Below, in pieces: positions 33,785 to 43,873 of a stretch of 64,000 bases of DNA (positions are counted from its first letter, which is position 1; every line of letters begins with the position of its first letter). Source of the stretch: Corallococcus caeni (lineage in GTDB: Bacteria > Myxococcota > Myxococcia > Myxococcales > Myxococcaceae). Position numbers and translations under genes: made by a program. The notes beneath the pieces were generated by a model. The model saw only the letters and a program-made list of their open reading frames with translations. It was not told the DNA's origin and did no database searches. Where the stretch lies: positions 1 through 64,000 of the forward strand of contig NZ_BTTW01000007.1 in NCBI RefSeq assembly GCF_036245865.1, written 5' to 3'.

Positions 33785-35053
33785 ATGCCCAAGAATCTAC
33801 TGATCGCCGACGACTCGCTCACCATCCGCAAGGTGATCGGGATGATCTTCGCGACGGAAGACTTCCAGGTGACCGCGGTGGACAACGGGCTGGACGCCAT
33901 CTCCCGCACGCGCGAGCTGCGTCCGGACGTGGTGCTCGCCGACGTGATGATGCCGGGCAAGAGCGGCTACGAGGTCTGCGAGGCGCTCAAGAGCGACCCC
34001 TCGACGCAGGCCATCCCGGTGCTGCTGCTGGCCGGCACCTTCGAGGCGTTCGACGAGAACCGCGCGAAGGCCGCCCGGGCGGACGACCACATCACCAAGC
34101 CCTTCGAGAGCCAGATCCTCCTCGACAAGGTGAAGGCCCTGGTGGGCCAGAAGTCCAACACCATGCCCGCGTCCGCCGCGACGCGCGTGCTGCCCCAGAC
34201 CGCCGCGCCGGTGGCCCCGGCCGCCGCGCCGCCCGCCGCCGCCGCGCCTCCGGGTGCGCGTCCCGCGGGTGCGCCTCCTCCGGGCGCCATGCCTCCGGGC
34301 GCGCGTCCTCCGGGTCCGGGCATGCCGCCTCCGGGCGCGCGTCCTCCGGGCGCGGGAGTGCCGCCGCCTCCGGGCGCCGCGCGTCCGCTGCCGGGCGCCG
34401 TGCCGCCGGGCGCGCGTCCTCCGGGTGCGCCGCCGCCGGGCGCCATGCCGCCGGGTGCGCGTCCTCCGCCGGGCGCCGTGCCGCCGGGCGCGCGTCCTCC
34501 GGGTGCGCCGCCGCCGGGCGCCATGCCGCCGGGTGCGCGTCCTCCGCCGGGCGCCGTGCCGCCGGGCGCGCGTCCTCCGGGTGCGCCGCCTCCGGGCATG
34601 GCCGCGCGTCCTCCGGGCCCTGGCGCTCCGAACATCCCGGGTGGCTTCCCGCGTCCTCCGGGCGCCGCGCCGCTGCCCTCCGCGCCCCCGCCCGCCGCGG
34701 TGCCTCCGGCGGCCCGGGCCCGCGACCCGTTCGGCCTGGGTGCTCCATCCGCTCCGGCCGCGCCTCCCGCCGCGCAGGCCCGCACGGAGAGCATCCGCAT
34801 CGAGGACTCGCTGCCCGAGCCCAGCGGCGCGGAGGAGATCTCCCTGGACATCGGCGGTCCGTCGCCGGCCACTCCGCCCGCGCGCGCCCGTCCGGCCGCG
34901 GATGGCGGCGAGGCGCAGCTTCGCGAGGCGCTGTCGAAGGCGTCCCGCGAGGTCATCGAGAAGATCGCCTGGGAGGTCGTCCCGCAGCTGGCGGAGACCA
35001 TCATCCGGGAAGAGCTGGAGCGGCTCATCAAGGACCGCGAGACCCAGCACTGA
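33785..35053 (+). CDS. Response regulator with Pro/Gly/Ala-rich repeat linker and conserved C-terminal helix
   Basis: 422 residues from the ATG at 33785 (GGAG 4 nt upstream; 33761 is an alternative with a G-rich site). Residues 1-120 are a receiver: LLIADDSLTIRKVIG, acceptor Asp in VVLADVMMPGKSG, Lys in HITKPFE. Residues about 140-320 are low-complexity PPGARPPGA-type repeats. The C-terminal 45 residues (REALSKASREVIEKIAWEVVP to IIREELERLIKDR) form a charged helix found at the end of a family of delta-proteobacterial receivers and probably mediate partner binding. It is downstream of the CheW-like gene and 53 bp upstream of valS. Confidence 0.88.
   Translation: MPKNLLIADDSLTIRKVIGMIFATEDFQVTAVDNGLDAISRTRELRPDVVLADVMMPGKSGYEVCEALKSDPSTQAIPVLLLAGTFEAFDENRAKAARADDHITKPFESQILLDKVKALVGQKSNTMPASAATRVLPQTAAPVAPAAAPPAAAAPPGARPAGAPPPGAMPPGARPPGPGMPPPGARPPGAGVPPPPGAARPLPGAVPPGARPPGAPPPGAMPPGARPPPGAVPPGARPPGAPPPGAMPPGARPPPGAVPPGARPPGAPPPGMAARPPGPGAPNIPGGFPRPPGAAPLPSAPPPAAVPPAARARDPFGLGAPSAPAAPPAAQARTESIRIEDSLPEPSGAEEISLDIGGPSPATPPARARPAADGGEAQLREALSKASREVIEKIAWEVVPQLAETIIREELERLIKDRETQH
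34397..34597 (+). repeat. 78-bp in-frame tandem repeat in the receiver linker
   Basis: A 26-codon unit beginning GCCGTGCCGCCGGGCGCG occurs at 34397-34474 and again at 34475-34552, identical as far as I can read, with a third partial copy to about 34597. It encodes alternating AVPPGARPPGAPPPG and AMPPGARPPPG segments. Being exact and in frame it should vary in copy number between strains. Confidence 0.85.
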
Positions 35054-35106
35054 TTCGCAGTCCCCCCTGATTCCCCGCCGGCCCCGTCGGGGGCCGGCCG
35101 CTTGCA

Positions 35107-38100
35107 ATGACTGACACGACTGAACTGTCCAAGGCCTACGAGCCCTCCGAGGTGGAGGCGCGGTGGTACAACCACTGGCTGGAGCGCGACTACTTCCGCG
35201 CCGAAGCCCCTTCCGCCAAGCCGCCGTTCAGCATCGTGCTGCCGCCGCCCAACGTCACGGGCAGCCTGCACATCGGCCACGCGCTCACCGCCACCATCCA
35301 GGACATCCTCACGCGCTGGAAGCGCATGAGCGGCTTCAACGCGCTCTGGCTGCCGGGCACGGATCACGCCGGCATCGCCACGCAGATGGTGGTGGAGAAG
35401 GAGCTCAAGAAGACCGAAGGCAAGAGCCGCCACGACCTGGGCCGCGAGGCGTTCCTCGAGCGCGTCTGGACGTGGAAGGGCAAGTTCGGCGCGCGCATCG
35501 GCGAGCAGCACCGCTACCTGGGCGCGTCGCTGGACTGGAGCCGCGAGCGCTTCACCATGGACGAGCAGTCCTCGGCCGCGGTGCGCGAGGTGTTCGTCCG
35601 GCTGTACGAAGAGGGCCTGATGTACCGGGCCCAGAAGCTCATCAACTGGTGCCCGTCCTGCCGCACGGCCCTCTCCGACCTGGAAGTGGAGCACGAGGAG
35701 AAGAACGGCTCGCTCTGGCACATCCGCTACCCGGTGAAGGACAGCGACCGCTCGCTCACCGTGGCGACGACGCGCCCGGAGACGCTGCTGGGCGACACGG
35801 CGGTGGCCGTGCACCCGGACGACCCGCGCTACCTGGGCCTGGTGGGCCGCAGCGTGTCCCTGCCGCTCACGGACCGCGAGATCCCCATCATCGCGGACGC
35901 GGAGCTGGTGAACATGGAGTTCGGGACGGGCGTGGTGAAGGTCACGCCCGCGCACGACTTCAACGACTACCAGACGGGCCTGCGCCACAAGCTGCCGATG
36001 CTGTCCATCCTGGACGAAGCGGCGCGGATGACGAAGGACACCGGCAAGTACGCGGGCCTGGACCGGACCGAGGCGCGCAAGCAGGTGCTGGCGGACCTGA
36101 CGGAGCTGGGCCTCCTGGAGAAGGAGGAGCCGCACAAGCTGAGCGTGGGCACGTGCCAGCGCTGCGCCACGGTGGTGGAGCCGCGCCTGTCGCCGCAGTG
36201 GTTCATCAAGATTGAACCGCTGGCGAAGCCCGCCATCGAGGCCGTGCAGCAGGGCCGCACGAAGTTCGTCCCGGAGTCGTGGACGAACACGTACTTCCAC
36301 TGGATGAACAACATCCACGACTGGTGCGTGAGCCGCCAGCTGTGGTGGGGCCACCAGATCCCCGCGTGGTACTGCACGGCGTGCACGCCCCCGGAGGCGC
36401 GCTCGAAGGACACGGCGGACGTCATCGTGTCGCGCACGACGCCGGAGTCCTGCCCCAAGTGCGGCGGCACGGAGCTGACGCAGGACCCGGACGTGCTGGA
36501 CACCTGGTTCTCGTCCGCGCTGTGGCCGTTCTCCACGCTGGGCTGGCCCAGGCAGACGGCGGACCTGAAGACCTTCTACCCGACGTCCGTGATGGAGACG
36601 GGCCACGACATCATCTTCTTCTGGGTCGCCCGGATGATGATGATGGGCCTGCACTTCATGGGCGATGTGCCCTTCCGCACCGTGTACCTGCACGCGATGG
36701 TGCGCGACGAGAAGGGCGAGAAGATGTCCAAGACGAAGGGGAACGTGATCGATCCCCTGGACGTCATCCTCGGCGCGAAGGCGGACGCGCTGCAGCCGTC
36801 GCTGCGCAACCGCTTCCCTCAGGGCATGCCCGCGCACGGCGCGGACGCGCTGCGCTTCACGCTGGCGTCGCTGACGCAGCAGGGCCGCGACATCAAGCTG
36901 TCCATGGATCGCCTGGGTGGCTACAAGGCGTTCTGCAACAAGCTGTGGAACGCCAGCCGCTTCGCCCTGATGAACATGGGCGACTTCAGCCTGGACCGCA
37001 CGCCGCTGGAGGGCCGCAAGCTGACGCTGGCGGACCGGTGGATCCTCTCCCGGCTGCAGACGGCCACGGAGCAGACGCGCGCGTCGCTGGAGGCGTTCGG
37101 CTTCGCGGAAGCGGCCTCCACGCTGTACCAGTTCCTGTGGGCGGAGTTCTGCGACTGGTACATCGAGCTGGCGAAGGGCTCGCTGTACGGCGAGGACGCG
37201 GAGGCCAAGGACACCACGCGCGCGGTGCTGGTGACGTGCCTGGACCGCATCCTGCGGCTGATGCACCCGTTCATGCCGTTCATCACCGAGGAGATCTGGC
37301 AGAAGCTGCCGATGTCCAGGCCCACGGAGAGCATCTGCATCGCGGCGTACCCGGAGCCGGAGACGGCGTGGGTGGACGCGGCCGCGGAAGGTGAGATGGC
37401 GCCGGTCATCGCGGCCATCGAGGGCCTGCGCACGCTGCGCGGTGAGAGCAACCTGCCGCCGTCCGCCAAGGTGAAGGCGGTGGTGCAGAGCCCGGACGCG
37501 ACGACGCGCGAGCTGCTGGAGCGGTGGCGCGCGTACCTGATGCCGCTCGCGGGCCTGTCCGAGGTGGTGGTGGGCCCGCCGGGCGCCAAGCCTCCGCAGG
37601 CGGCGGCGTTCGTCAGCGGCAACCTGGAGATCTACGTGCCCCTGGCGGGCCTGGTGGATCTGGACGCGGAGCGCGACCGCCTGAAGAAGGAGATCGCCCG
37701 CGCCGAGCAGGAGCTCTCGAGTTTGCAGCGCAAGCTGGACAACCCGAACTTCGTGGCCCGTGCTCCGCCGGACGTGGTGGAGAAGGACAAGGCCCGGGTG
37801 ACGGAGCTCCAGGAGCGCACGGTCAAGCTGCAGGATCACCTCCAGCGCATCGCCCCGGAGCCCCCCATGTCCGAGACGCCGTCACCGTTACCGGGCAGCA
37901 CCGAGTCCGAAGCCCCTGAAGCGTCCGAGAACATCGCGCCCGAGAGCGCGCAGGTGAAGGTGGCCGCCGAGCCGCGGGCACCAAAGGACGAAGGCGTGAA
38001 CCTGGGCCAGGAGCTGAAGGGCGAGATTGAAGCCGAGGAGGCTTCACAGGCGCCCAAGGCGGCGGACCCGGTGGTGGAGGAGGCGCTCAACAAGCTGCGC

Positions 38101-38586
38101 GAGGGCACCAAGGAAGGGCTGTCCGCGGCGGACCACCACGACCTGGGCGTCGCGTACATGAGCATGGGCCTCGTGGACGACGCGATGCGCGAGTTCGACC
38201 GGGCCAAGGAGGGCGGCGACGCCCGCGAGGCGCCGGAGGGCTCGGCGAAGCCGGTGAAGAAGGCCGCTGGGAAGAAGCCGGCCGCGAAGAAGGCTCCGGC
38301 GAAGAAGGCCTCGGGCAAGAAGCCGGCCGCGAAGAAGGCGGCGGGCAAGAAGGCCCCCGCGAAGAAGGCCGCTGGGAAGAAGCCGGCCGCGAAGAAGGCG
38401 GCGGTGAAGAAGGCCCCTGCGAAGAAGGCGGCGGGGAAGAAGGCCGCGGGCAAGAAGACGGCCGCGAAGAAGGCCCCTGCGAAGAAGGCTTCCGCGAAGA
38501 AGGCGGCGGGGAAGAAGGCCGCCGCGAAGAAGTCCGCGGCGAAGAAGACCACTCGGGGCAAGCCGGCGCGCAAGGCGCGCCGGTAG
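35107..38586 (+). CDS. valS: Valyl-tRNA synthetase with TPR-like and histone H1-like C-terminal extension
   Basis: 1159 residues. Residues 1-920 are a class I synthetase charging tRNA-Val: HIGH motif in [10 protein letters not shown], an editing domain ([19 protein letters not shown]), KMSKS motif as [10 protein letters not shown], anticodon-binding helices and the C-terminal coiled coil ([19 protein letters not shown]) ending near [10 protein letters not shown]. The frame then continues without a stop for about 240 residues: an acidic linker, a helical TPR-like segment ([24 protein letters not shown]), and about 100 residues of [15 protein letters not shown] repeats like histone H1. An in-frame ATG at 37867 could give a separate product by internal initiation, but as read the extension is fused. 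Usual family length is 880-950. Confidence 0.93.
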   Translation: MTDTTELSKAYEPSEVEARWYNHWLERDYFRAEAPSAKPPFSIVLPPPNVTGSLHIGHALTATIQDILTRWKRMSGFNALWLPGTDHAGIATQMVVEKELKKTEGKSRHDLGREAFLERVWTWKGKFGARIGEQHRYLGASLDWSRERFTMDEQSSAAVREVFVRLYEEGLMYRAQKLINWCPSCRTALSDLEVEHEEKNGSLWHIRYPVKDSDRSLTVATTRPETLLGDTAVAVHPDDPRYLGLVGRSVSLPLTDREIPIIADAELVNMEFGTGVVKVTPAHDFNDYQTGLRHKLPMLSILDEAARMTKDTGKYAGLDRTEARKQVLADLTELGLLEKEEPHKLSVGTCQRCATVVEPRLSPQWFIKIEPLAKPAIEAVQQGRTKFVPESWTNTYFHWMNNIHDWCVSRQLWWGHQIPAWYCTACTPPEARSKDTADVIVSRTTPESCPKCGGTELTQDPDVLDTWFSSALWPFSTLGWPRQTADLKTFYPTSVMETGHDIIFFWVARMMMMGLHFMGDVPFRTVYLHAMVRDEKGEKMSKTKGNVIDPLDVILGAKADALQPSLRNRFPQGMPAHGADALRFTLASLTQQGRDIKLSMDRLGGYKAFCNKLWNASRFALMNMGDFSLDRTPLEGRKLTLADRWILSRLQTATEQTRASLEAFGFAEAASTLYQFLWAEFCDWYIELAKGSLYGEDAEAKDTTRAVLVTCLDRILRLMHPFMPFITEEIWQKLPMSRPTESICIAAYPEPETAWVDAAAEGEMAPVIAAIEGLRTLRGESNLPPSAKVKAVVQSPDATTRELLERWRAYLMPLAGLSEVVVGPPGAKPPQAAAFVSGNLEIYVPLAGLVDLDAERDRLKKEIARAEQELSSLQRKLDNPNFVARAPPDVVEKDKARVTELQERTVKLQDHLQRIAPEPPMSETPSPLPGSTESEAPEASENIAPESAQVKVAAEPRAPKDEGVNLGQELKGEIEAEEASQAPKAADPVVEEALNKLREGTKEGLSAADHHDLGVAYMSMGLVDDAMREFDRAKEGGDAREAPEGSAKPVKKAAGKKPAAKKAPAKKASGKKPAAKKAAGKKAPAKKAAGKKPAAKKAAVKKAPAKKAAGKKAAGKKTAAKKAPAKKASAKKAAGKKAAAKKSAAKKTTRGKPARKARR

Positions 38587-38595
38587 GAGGCGGAA

Positions 38596-39474
38596 GTGCA
38601 GCAGGATTATCTCGATCGGCTCATCGCGCTGTCCCTCGACGAGGACCTGGGCGCGGCGGGGGACGTCACCTCGCTGGCGGTGGTTCCCGCTGACGCGGAG
38701 GGCAGTGGTGAGCTGGTCGCGAAGGAGCAGATGATCGTCGCCGGCCTGGATGCCTTCGTCCGCGTCTTCCACATGGTGGACGCGGAGGTGGAGGTGGAGG
38801 TCCTCAAGCGCGACGGCGAGGAGATCAAACCGAAGGTGGTCGCCGCGCGCGTCCACGGCAAGCTGCGCTCGCTGCTCGCCGCGGAGCGCACCGCGCTCAA
38901 CCTGGTGCAGCGCGCCGCCGGCATCGCGACGCTGGCCCAGCAGGCGATGACCTCCGTGCGGGGGTCGAAGCTGCGGGTGCTGGACACGCGCAAGACACCG
39001 CCGGGCATGCGGGGCCTCGCGAAGCACGCGGTGCGGATGGGCGGCGCCTCCAACCACCGCTTCGGCCTCTTCGACGGCATCCTCATCAAGGACAACCACA
39101 TCGCGGCGGTGGGTGGAGACATCACCGAAGCGGTCCGCCGTGCGAAGCTGAATGGCCCTCGGCTGGTGAAGATTGAAGTGGAGGTCACCAACTTCAAGCA
39201 GTTGGAGGAGGCCATCGCCGCGGGCGCGGACGTCATCATGTTGGACAACATGGACGACGCGCAGATCCGCGAAGCGGTGAAGCTGACGGCGAGCCGCGTG
39301 CCCATCGAAGTCTCGGGCGGCGTCACGTTGGATCGGCTGCCGAGGCTCGCGAAGCTGGGCGTGGACTTCGTGTCCATGGGCGCGCTGACGCACTCGGCGC
39401 GGGCCATGGACCTGTCGCTGGAGATCGCGACGACGAAGAAGCCCGCGCGAAAGTCCCGCCCCACACAGGGCTGA
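38596..39474 (+). CDS. nadC: Nicotinate-nucleotide pyrophosphorylase (carboxylating)
   Basis: 292 residues from GTG at 38596, 9 bp after the valS stop with GGAGG in the gap, so the two genes are likely co-transcribed. It converts quinolinate and PRPP to nicotinate mononucleotide in de novo NAD synthesis. Signatures: EDLGAAGDVTS at the N-terminus, the substrate segment RKTPPGMRGLAKHAVRMGG with NHRFGLFDGILIKDNHI, and the C-terminal barrel end VSGGVTLDRLPRLAKLGVDFVSMGALTHS. The end ARKSRPTQG is basic. nadA and nadB are not in this window. Confidence 0.96.
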   Translation: MQQDYLDRLIALSLDEDLGAAGDVTSLAVVPADAEGSGELVAKEQMIVAGLDAFVRVFHMVDAEVEVEVLKRDGEEIKPKVVAARVHGKLRSLLAAERTALNLVQRAAGIATLAQQAMTSVRGSKLRVLDTRKTPPGMRGLAKHAVRMGGASNHRFGLFDGILIKDNHIAAVGGDITEAVRRAKLNGPRLVKIEVEVTNFKQLEEAIAAGADVIMLDNMDDAQIREAVKLTASRVPIEVSGGVTLDRLPRLAKLGVDFVSMGALTHSARAMDLSLEIATTKKPARKSRPTQG

Positions 39475-39500
39475 CGCGACACTTCATTCCACGTTGTTTG

Positions 39501-39548
39501 AAGGGCAGGGCGGGCCGGTGGAACCGGATCCGACCTGCCCTTTGCTTT
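39501..39548. terminator. Hairpin terminator between nadC and convergent phosphatase
   Basis: AAGGGCAGG (39501-39509) pairs with CCTGCCCTTT (39534-39543); an inner CCGGT/ACCGG hairpin sits in the loop. The stem is followed by TTTGCTTTC on the nadC side. Located in the 89-bp gap between two convergent genes. Confidence 0.6.
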
Positions 39549-39563
39549 CGACGGGCGCCGCGC

Positions 39564-41183
39564 TCACCGCGCCCCGGTGAGCGCCTCCGCGCGCGGCTTG
39601 CCCTCCGCCGACGCGGGCATGCCCATCTCCAGCAGCGCGGACAGGGTAGGGGCCACGTCCACGGGGTTGATCTCCTCCAGGTACAGCCCCGCCTTCACGC
39701 CCTTGCCCGCGAACACCACGGGCACCTGCGTGTCATAGGAATACGGCGTGCCGTGGTTCGTGCCGCGCGGATAGTCACTGATCACCTGGAAGGGCTTCGA
39801 CATGTACAGCACGTCGCCGCTGCGCATCGGGTAGTAGCCGCGCCGCATCGCCGCCATGAGCCCATCCGGATCCGCCGCCGTGGCCAGGTCGTCCTTCGCC
39901 ACCGCCCACACGGTGTAGGGCTGCTTCGCCAGCCACGCCGCCGCCGCGCGCCGCACCGCCACCGCGTCCACCTTGCCGTCGTCCAGCGCCTTGCCGCCCA
40001 GGTACACGTCCAGCTCCAGCAGCTTCACCGTCACGTCCACGCCGAACTTCGCCTTCAGCTCCTGCGCCAGCCCCTTCGCCGCCTCCACCGGGTTGAGCCG
40101 CGCCGCCGGCACGCCCGCCTGCGCCCACGCCTCCGGGATCTCCGCGCCGCCGTGGTCCGCCGACAGCGCGATGACCAGGTTCGCCTTCCCGCCCGCCGCG
40201 CGCTCGGCGGCGGCAATGAGCTCGCCCATCGCCTGATCCAACCGCAGCATCGTGTCCTGCATCTCCCACGAGTACGGCCCGAACGCGTGGAACACCGCGT
40301 CCGTGCCGCTGAAGCTCACCGCGAGGATGTCCGGCACTTCGTCCCTGCCCAGCCCTTCACCTTCAATGGCCGCCTTCGCCGCCTGCACCAGCAGGTCATG
40401 CGAGAACCCCGACACCGCGAACGCCCGGTACGACGCGGGCCCGGGCGCCTGGAGCCCGCCCTTCAGCGCGTGGGGGAACACGCGCCCCATGCCATAGGCC
40501 TCCGGCTCCACCGCGCGGTCATCGTCACCCACGTACTCGGCGCGCGGGCGCAACAGCTCCCACGTCTTGCTGAAAGTCGCGTCCGCCAGCTTGCGCGCGT
40601 TGAACGCCTGCATCCACGCGGGCTCCGCTTTCGCGTACCAGGTGCTCGTCACCATCCGCCCCGTGGCCTCGTCGAACCACCACGCCTGGCCCTGCCGCCC
40701 GGCCAGCGGAATGGCCGCTCGCGACTTGTACGACAGCGCCACCACCTTGCCCCGGCCCTGCGTGGACACGCGCAGCCGGTCCGCCAGCGTCTCCGCCATC
40801 AGGTTCACCGGGCTCGTGTCCGACCCCGGGGGCGTCTCCCCGTTCAGCACCGGATGCGTCGGGTCCGTGTAGACCTGCACCGCCTGTCCGGCCGCGCGGT
40901 CGTAGACGTCGTTGTCCACGATGCCGTGGCGCCAGGGGTTCGCGCCCGTGGCCAGCGTCGCGTGGCCCGGGGCCGTGCGCGCCTCCGCGTAGGCGTACCG
41001 GGCGTAGGGGTAGTACGCGCCCGTGGAGAGCAGGCGGCCCAGGCCTCCGGTGAGGCGCGGACGGCTTCGGAGCAGGAGGTCGCTGCCCATGGCGTCCACG
41101 CTGATGAACAGCGTGAGCTTGGGGGCCTTGGCGGCAGCCGGCAGGGCGAACAGGACGAGGAGGGCGGCGAGGAAGCGCGACAT
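39564..41183 (-). CDS. Secreted alkaline phosphatase-superfamily phosphohydrolase
   Basis: 539 residues from the ATG at 41183, which begins a signal peptide (SRFLAALLVLFALPAAAKA). Alkaline phosphatase/phosphodiesterase fold: metal Asp in LFISVDAMGSD, nucleophile Thr in ARTAPGHATLATGANPWRHG, metal ligands in ALSADHGGAEIPEAW and YSWEMQDTMLRLDQ, and the C-terminal PVDVAPTLSALLEMGMP. The pattern resembles PafA-like phosphomonoesterases and nucleotide pyrophosphatases. It should act in the periplasm or outside the cell. It stands alone and is divergent from the thioesterase gene across 93 bp. The frame is open to 41237 but the signal peptide fixes the start. Confidence 0.9.
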   Translation of the reverse strand: MSRFLAALLVLFALPAAAKAPKLTLFISVDAMGSDLLLRSRPRLTGGLGRLLSTGAYYPYARYAYAEARTAPGHATLATGANPWRHGIVDNDVYDRAAGQAVQVYTDPTHPVLNGETPPGSDTSPVNLMAETLADRLRVSTQGRGKVVALSYKSRAAIPLAGRQGQAWWFDEATGRMVTSTWYAKAEPAWMQAFNARKLADATFSKTWELLRPRAEYVGDDDRAVEPEAYGMGRVFPHALKGGLQAPGPASYRAFAVSGFSHDLLVQAAKAAIEGEGLGRDEVPDILAVSFSGTDAVFHAFGPYSWEMQDTMLRLDQAMGELIAAAERAAGGKANLVIALSADHGGAEIPEAWAQAGVPAARLNPVEAAKGLAQELKAKFGVDVTVKLLELDVYLGGKALDDGKVDAVAVRRAAAAWLAKQPYTVWAVAKDDLATAADPDGLMAAMRRGYYPMRSGDVLYMSKPFQVISDYPRGTNHGTPYSYDTQVPVVFAGKGVKAGLYLEEINPVDVAPTLSALLEMGMPASAEGKPRAEALTGAR

Positions 41184-41276
41184 GGTGCGGCAGCCTCTCC
41201 GGCCGGATGAACAGAAGCAACCAACATGCGCGCCCACCGCTTGGACACGTCACCCCGCCCTGATATGGGCGCCTCA

Positions 41277-41687
41277 ATGGTCGAGGCACGGCTGCGCGTC
41301 ATCTACGGCGACACGGATCAGATGGGGGTCGTCTACTACGCGAACTACTTCCGCTACTTCGAGTTCGCCCGCAGCGAGTTCTTCCGTGCCCACGGAGGCA
41401 GCTACCGCGAACTGGAGAGCACCGGACTGCTCTTGCCCGTGGTGGAGGCCAGCGCCCACTACAAGGCGTCCGCGCGCTACGACGACCTGCTCCTCATCCG
41501 CACCACCCTGGACGAGTTGCGCCGTGCGTCACTCGTGTTCACCTACGAGCTGCTGCGCGACGGTGACGCTCCCACGCTCCTGTGCACCGGCCGCACGATG
41601 CACGCCTGCGTGGGGCGCGACGGTAGACCCCAGCGACTGCCCCAATCCATCGCCCGCCTGAAGGCCGCGGACGACACCGACACCTGA
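41277..41687 (+). CDS. Acyl-CoA thioesterase, 4-hydroxybenzoyl-CoA thioesterase family (YbgC-like)
   Basis: 136 residues from the ATG at 41277; 41265 is an alternative. Hot-dog fold with the family active-site stretch YGDTDQMGVVYYANYFRYFE, where the Asp serves in catalysis, and the strand VVEASAHYKASARYDDLLLI. YbgC-type enzymes hydrolyse short acyl-CoAs and often accompany tol-pal genes; here it precedes glpX by 43 bp on the same strand and no tol genes are present. The C-terminus is unremarkable. Confidence 0.9.
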   Translation: MVEARLRVIYGDTDQMGVVYYANYFRYFEFARSEFFRAHGGSYRELESTGLLLPVVEASAHYKASARYDDLLLIRTTLDELRRASLVFTYELLRDGDAPTLLCTGRTMHACVGRDGRPQRLPQSIARLKAADDTDT

Positions 41688-41730
41688 AGCTTTTCCCCTT
41701 CCCGAATTCCCGAACGAGGAGCACCCGACA

Positions 41731-42696
<966 letters not shown>

Positions 42697-42741
42697 GCTG
42701 TCCCCCAGCCTGAGTCCTTCACGCCTCCCGGAGACACCGTC

Positions 42742-43167
42742 ATGGCCGGCGCCACGCGCACCATCACCATCAACGCCCCCGTCGAGAAGGTCTTCGACAT
42801 CATCACGAACTACGACCGCTACGCGGAGTTCCTCCCGGAGGTGAAGAAGGTCTCCACCTCGCAGCGCCAGGGGAACACCGTCCAGGTGCACTACGAGGTC
42901 GATGTGGTGAAGCGCATCCGCTACACCATCCGCGTCACCGAGGAGCGCCCCAAGCGCATGTCCTGGACCTTCGTCGAGGGCGAGGTGATGAAGGACAACA
43001 AGGGCAGCTGGACGCTGGAGCCCGAGGGCGAGGGCAAGACGCGCGCCACCTACAACGTGGAGATGGCCCTGGGCGCCCTCATCCCCAAGGCCATCATCAA
43101 CACCCTCACGGAGACCCAGCTCCCCAAGATGCTGGAGGCCTTCAAGCGTCGCGCGGAAGCCCCCTGA
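42742..43167 (+). CDS. SRPBCC/COQ10-like START-fold protein
   Basis: 141 residues. The fold signature is the N-terminal ITINAPVEKVFDIITNYDRYAEFLPEV, the strand pattern VQVHYEVDVVKRIRYTIRV, and a long C-terminal helix (IPKAIINTLTETQLPKMLEAFKRR) that closes the hydrophobic cavity. Members bind lipids or quinones or act as small cyclases; close relatives are annotated as COQ10 or ribosome-associated toxin RatA-like, which sequence alone does not separate. A ribosome site GGAG lies 9 nt before the ATG. Probably co-transcribed with glpX. Confidence 0.85.
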   Translation: MAGATRTITINAPVEKVFDIITNYDRYAEFLPEVKKVSTSQRQGNTVQVHYEVDVVKRIRYTIRVTEERPKRMSWTFVEGEVMKDNKGSWTLEPEGEGKTRATYNVEMALGALIPKAIINTLTETQLPKMLEAFKRRAEAP

Positions 43168-43586
43168 CGGCTTTCGTCGACGGCCTCCGTCACCGCTGAC
43201 GTTCCGCGTCAGCTCCCCGCCCGCCAGCCTGTCTTCCCACGCGGCCCACGCCGTGCAAGGGAGCAGGAGGGCGGGCGGGCCCTTTTCGGCTGGAGCCGTG
43301 CCGCGCGAGGGCAGGGGGGCCACCTGAAATGAGTCGTGTTGCGGCGCGCGGTGGGCGCATTAGGATCAGGCGAATTTTGAACGTCCACGGACGTCTCCCT
43401 GACATCCGTGGCACGGTTGCCCTGTCCCGGATGTCGGGAGCTGGACGAGCAGCCATGCGGAATCAGGGCGGCGTCCCCAGAAAGAAACCGGGGTTCTTAA
43501 TTTGCATCAAAGAGATGTGGAAGTGGTAAGGGGGCGGGACGGCGGGCGTACATCGGGGTACGTAGGCTGAGGGAGAGACCGAACCC
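43168..43586. other. Intergenic region with no supported gene
   Basis: 419 bases. A 66-codon open frame at 43329-43529 has no ribosome site and unconvincing Arg-rich content. The 40 bases before 43530 (GGTTCTTAATTTGCATC) are AT-rich and could hold the promoter of the small gene at 43587. Nothing else stands out. Confidence 0.5.
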
Positions 43587-43766
43587 ATGCTCGACGCGTT
43601 CATCATTGAAGAAATCAAGCGCCGCGAGCGGCTCCGCCGCGAGGATTACGAGCGGCCGGTAGTGGAGCTCCCACTGCCCGCACCCGATGACCGTCCCCAC
43701 CGGAGGACGGACACCGAGGACGAGAAGCCGTCGCGAGGCGTCGTCGTCATCGACCTCCTCGGCTGA
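43587..43766 (+). CDS. Small charged protein of unknown function
   Basis: 59 residues: MLDAFIIEEIKRRERLRRED, then a proline-rich acidic middle (YERPVVELPLPAPDD) and the C-terminal GVVVIDLLG. GGGAGAG is 9 nt before the ATG. The charged amphipathic N-terminal helix and hydrophobic C-terminal strand look like a real small protein, and the start is preceded by an AT-rich stretch. I do not recognise a function. It is convergent with the ADP-ribosylglycohydrolase gene (107-bp gap). Confidence 0.65.
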   Translation: MLDAFIIEEIKRRERLRREDYERPVVELPLPAPDDRPHRRTDTEDEKPSRGVVVIDLLG

Positions 43767-43873
43767 TGACCCATCCCACCCGTGGCCCCGGAGCCACGGC
43801 GTGTCCTCAAGCCCGCGGACGGGCCTTCCCTCACCGGACGGCCCCCGCGGGCTTCGCATTTGCGGGGCTTTCC

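Noticed and set aside
33967..37839. Minus-strand open frame of 1290 codons opposite the receiver and valS genes
   Set aside because: Antisense of valS and of the repeat linker; its apparent collagen-like part is the complement of the Pro/Gly/Ala repeat.
38250..38580. Repeated AAGAAGGCC-type sequence considered as a DNA repeat array
   Set aside because: It is coding sequence of the Lys/Ala histone H1-like tail of the valS frame.
43329..43529. 66-codon plus-strand open frame
   Set aside because: No ribosome site or recognisable content; treated as intergenic.
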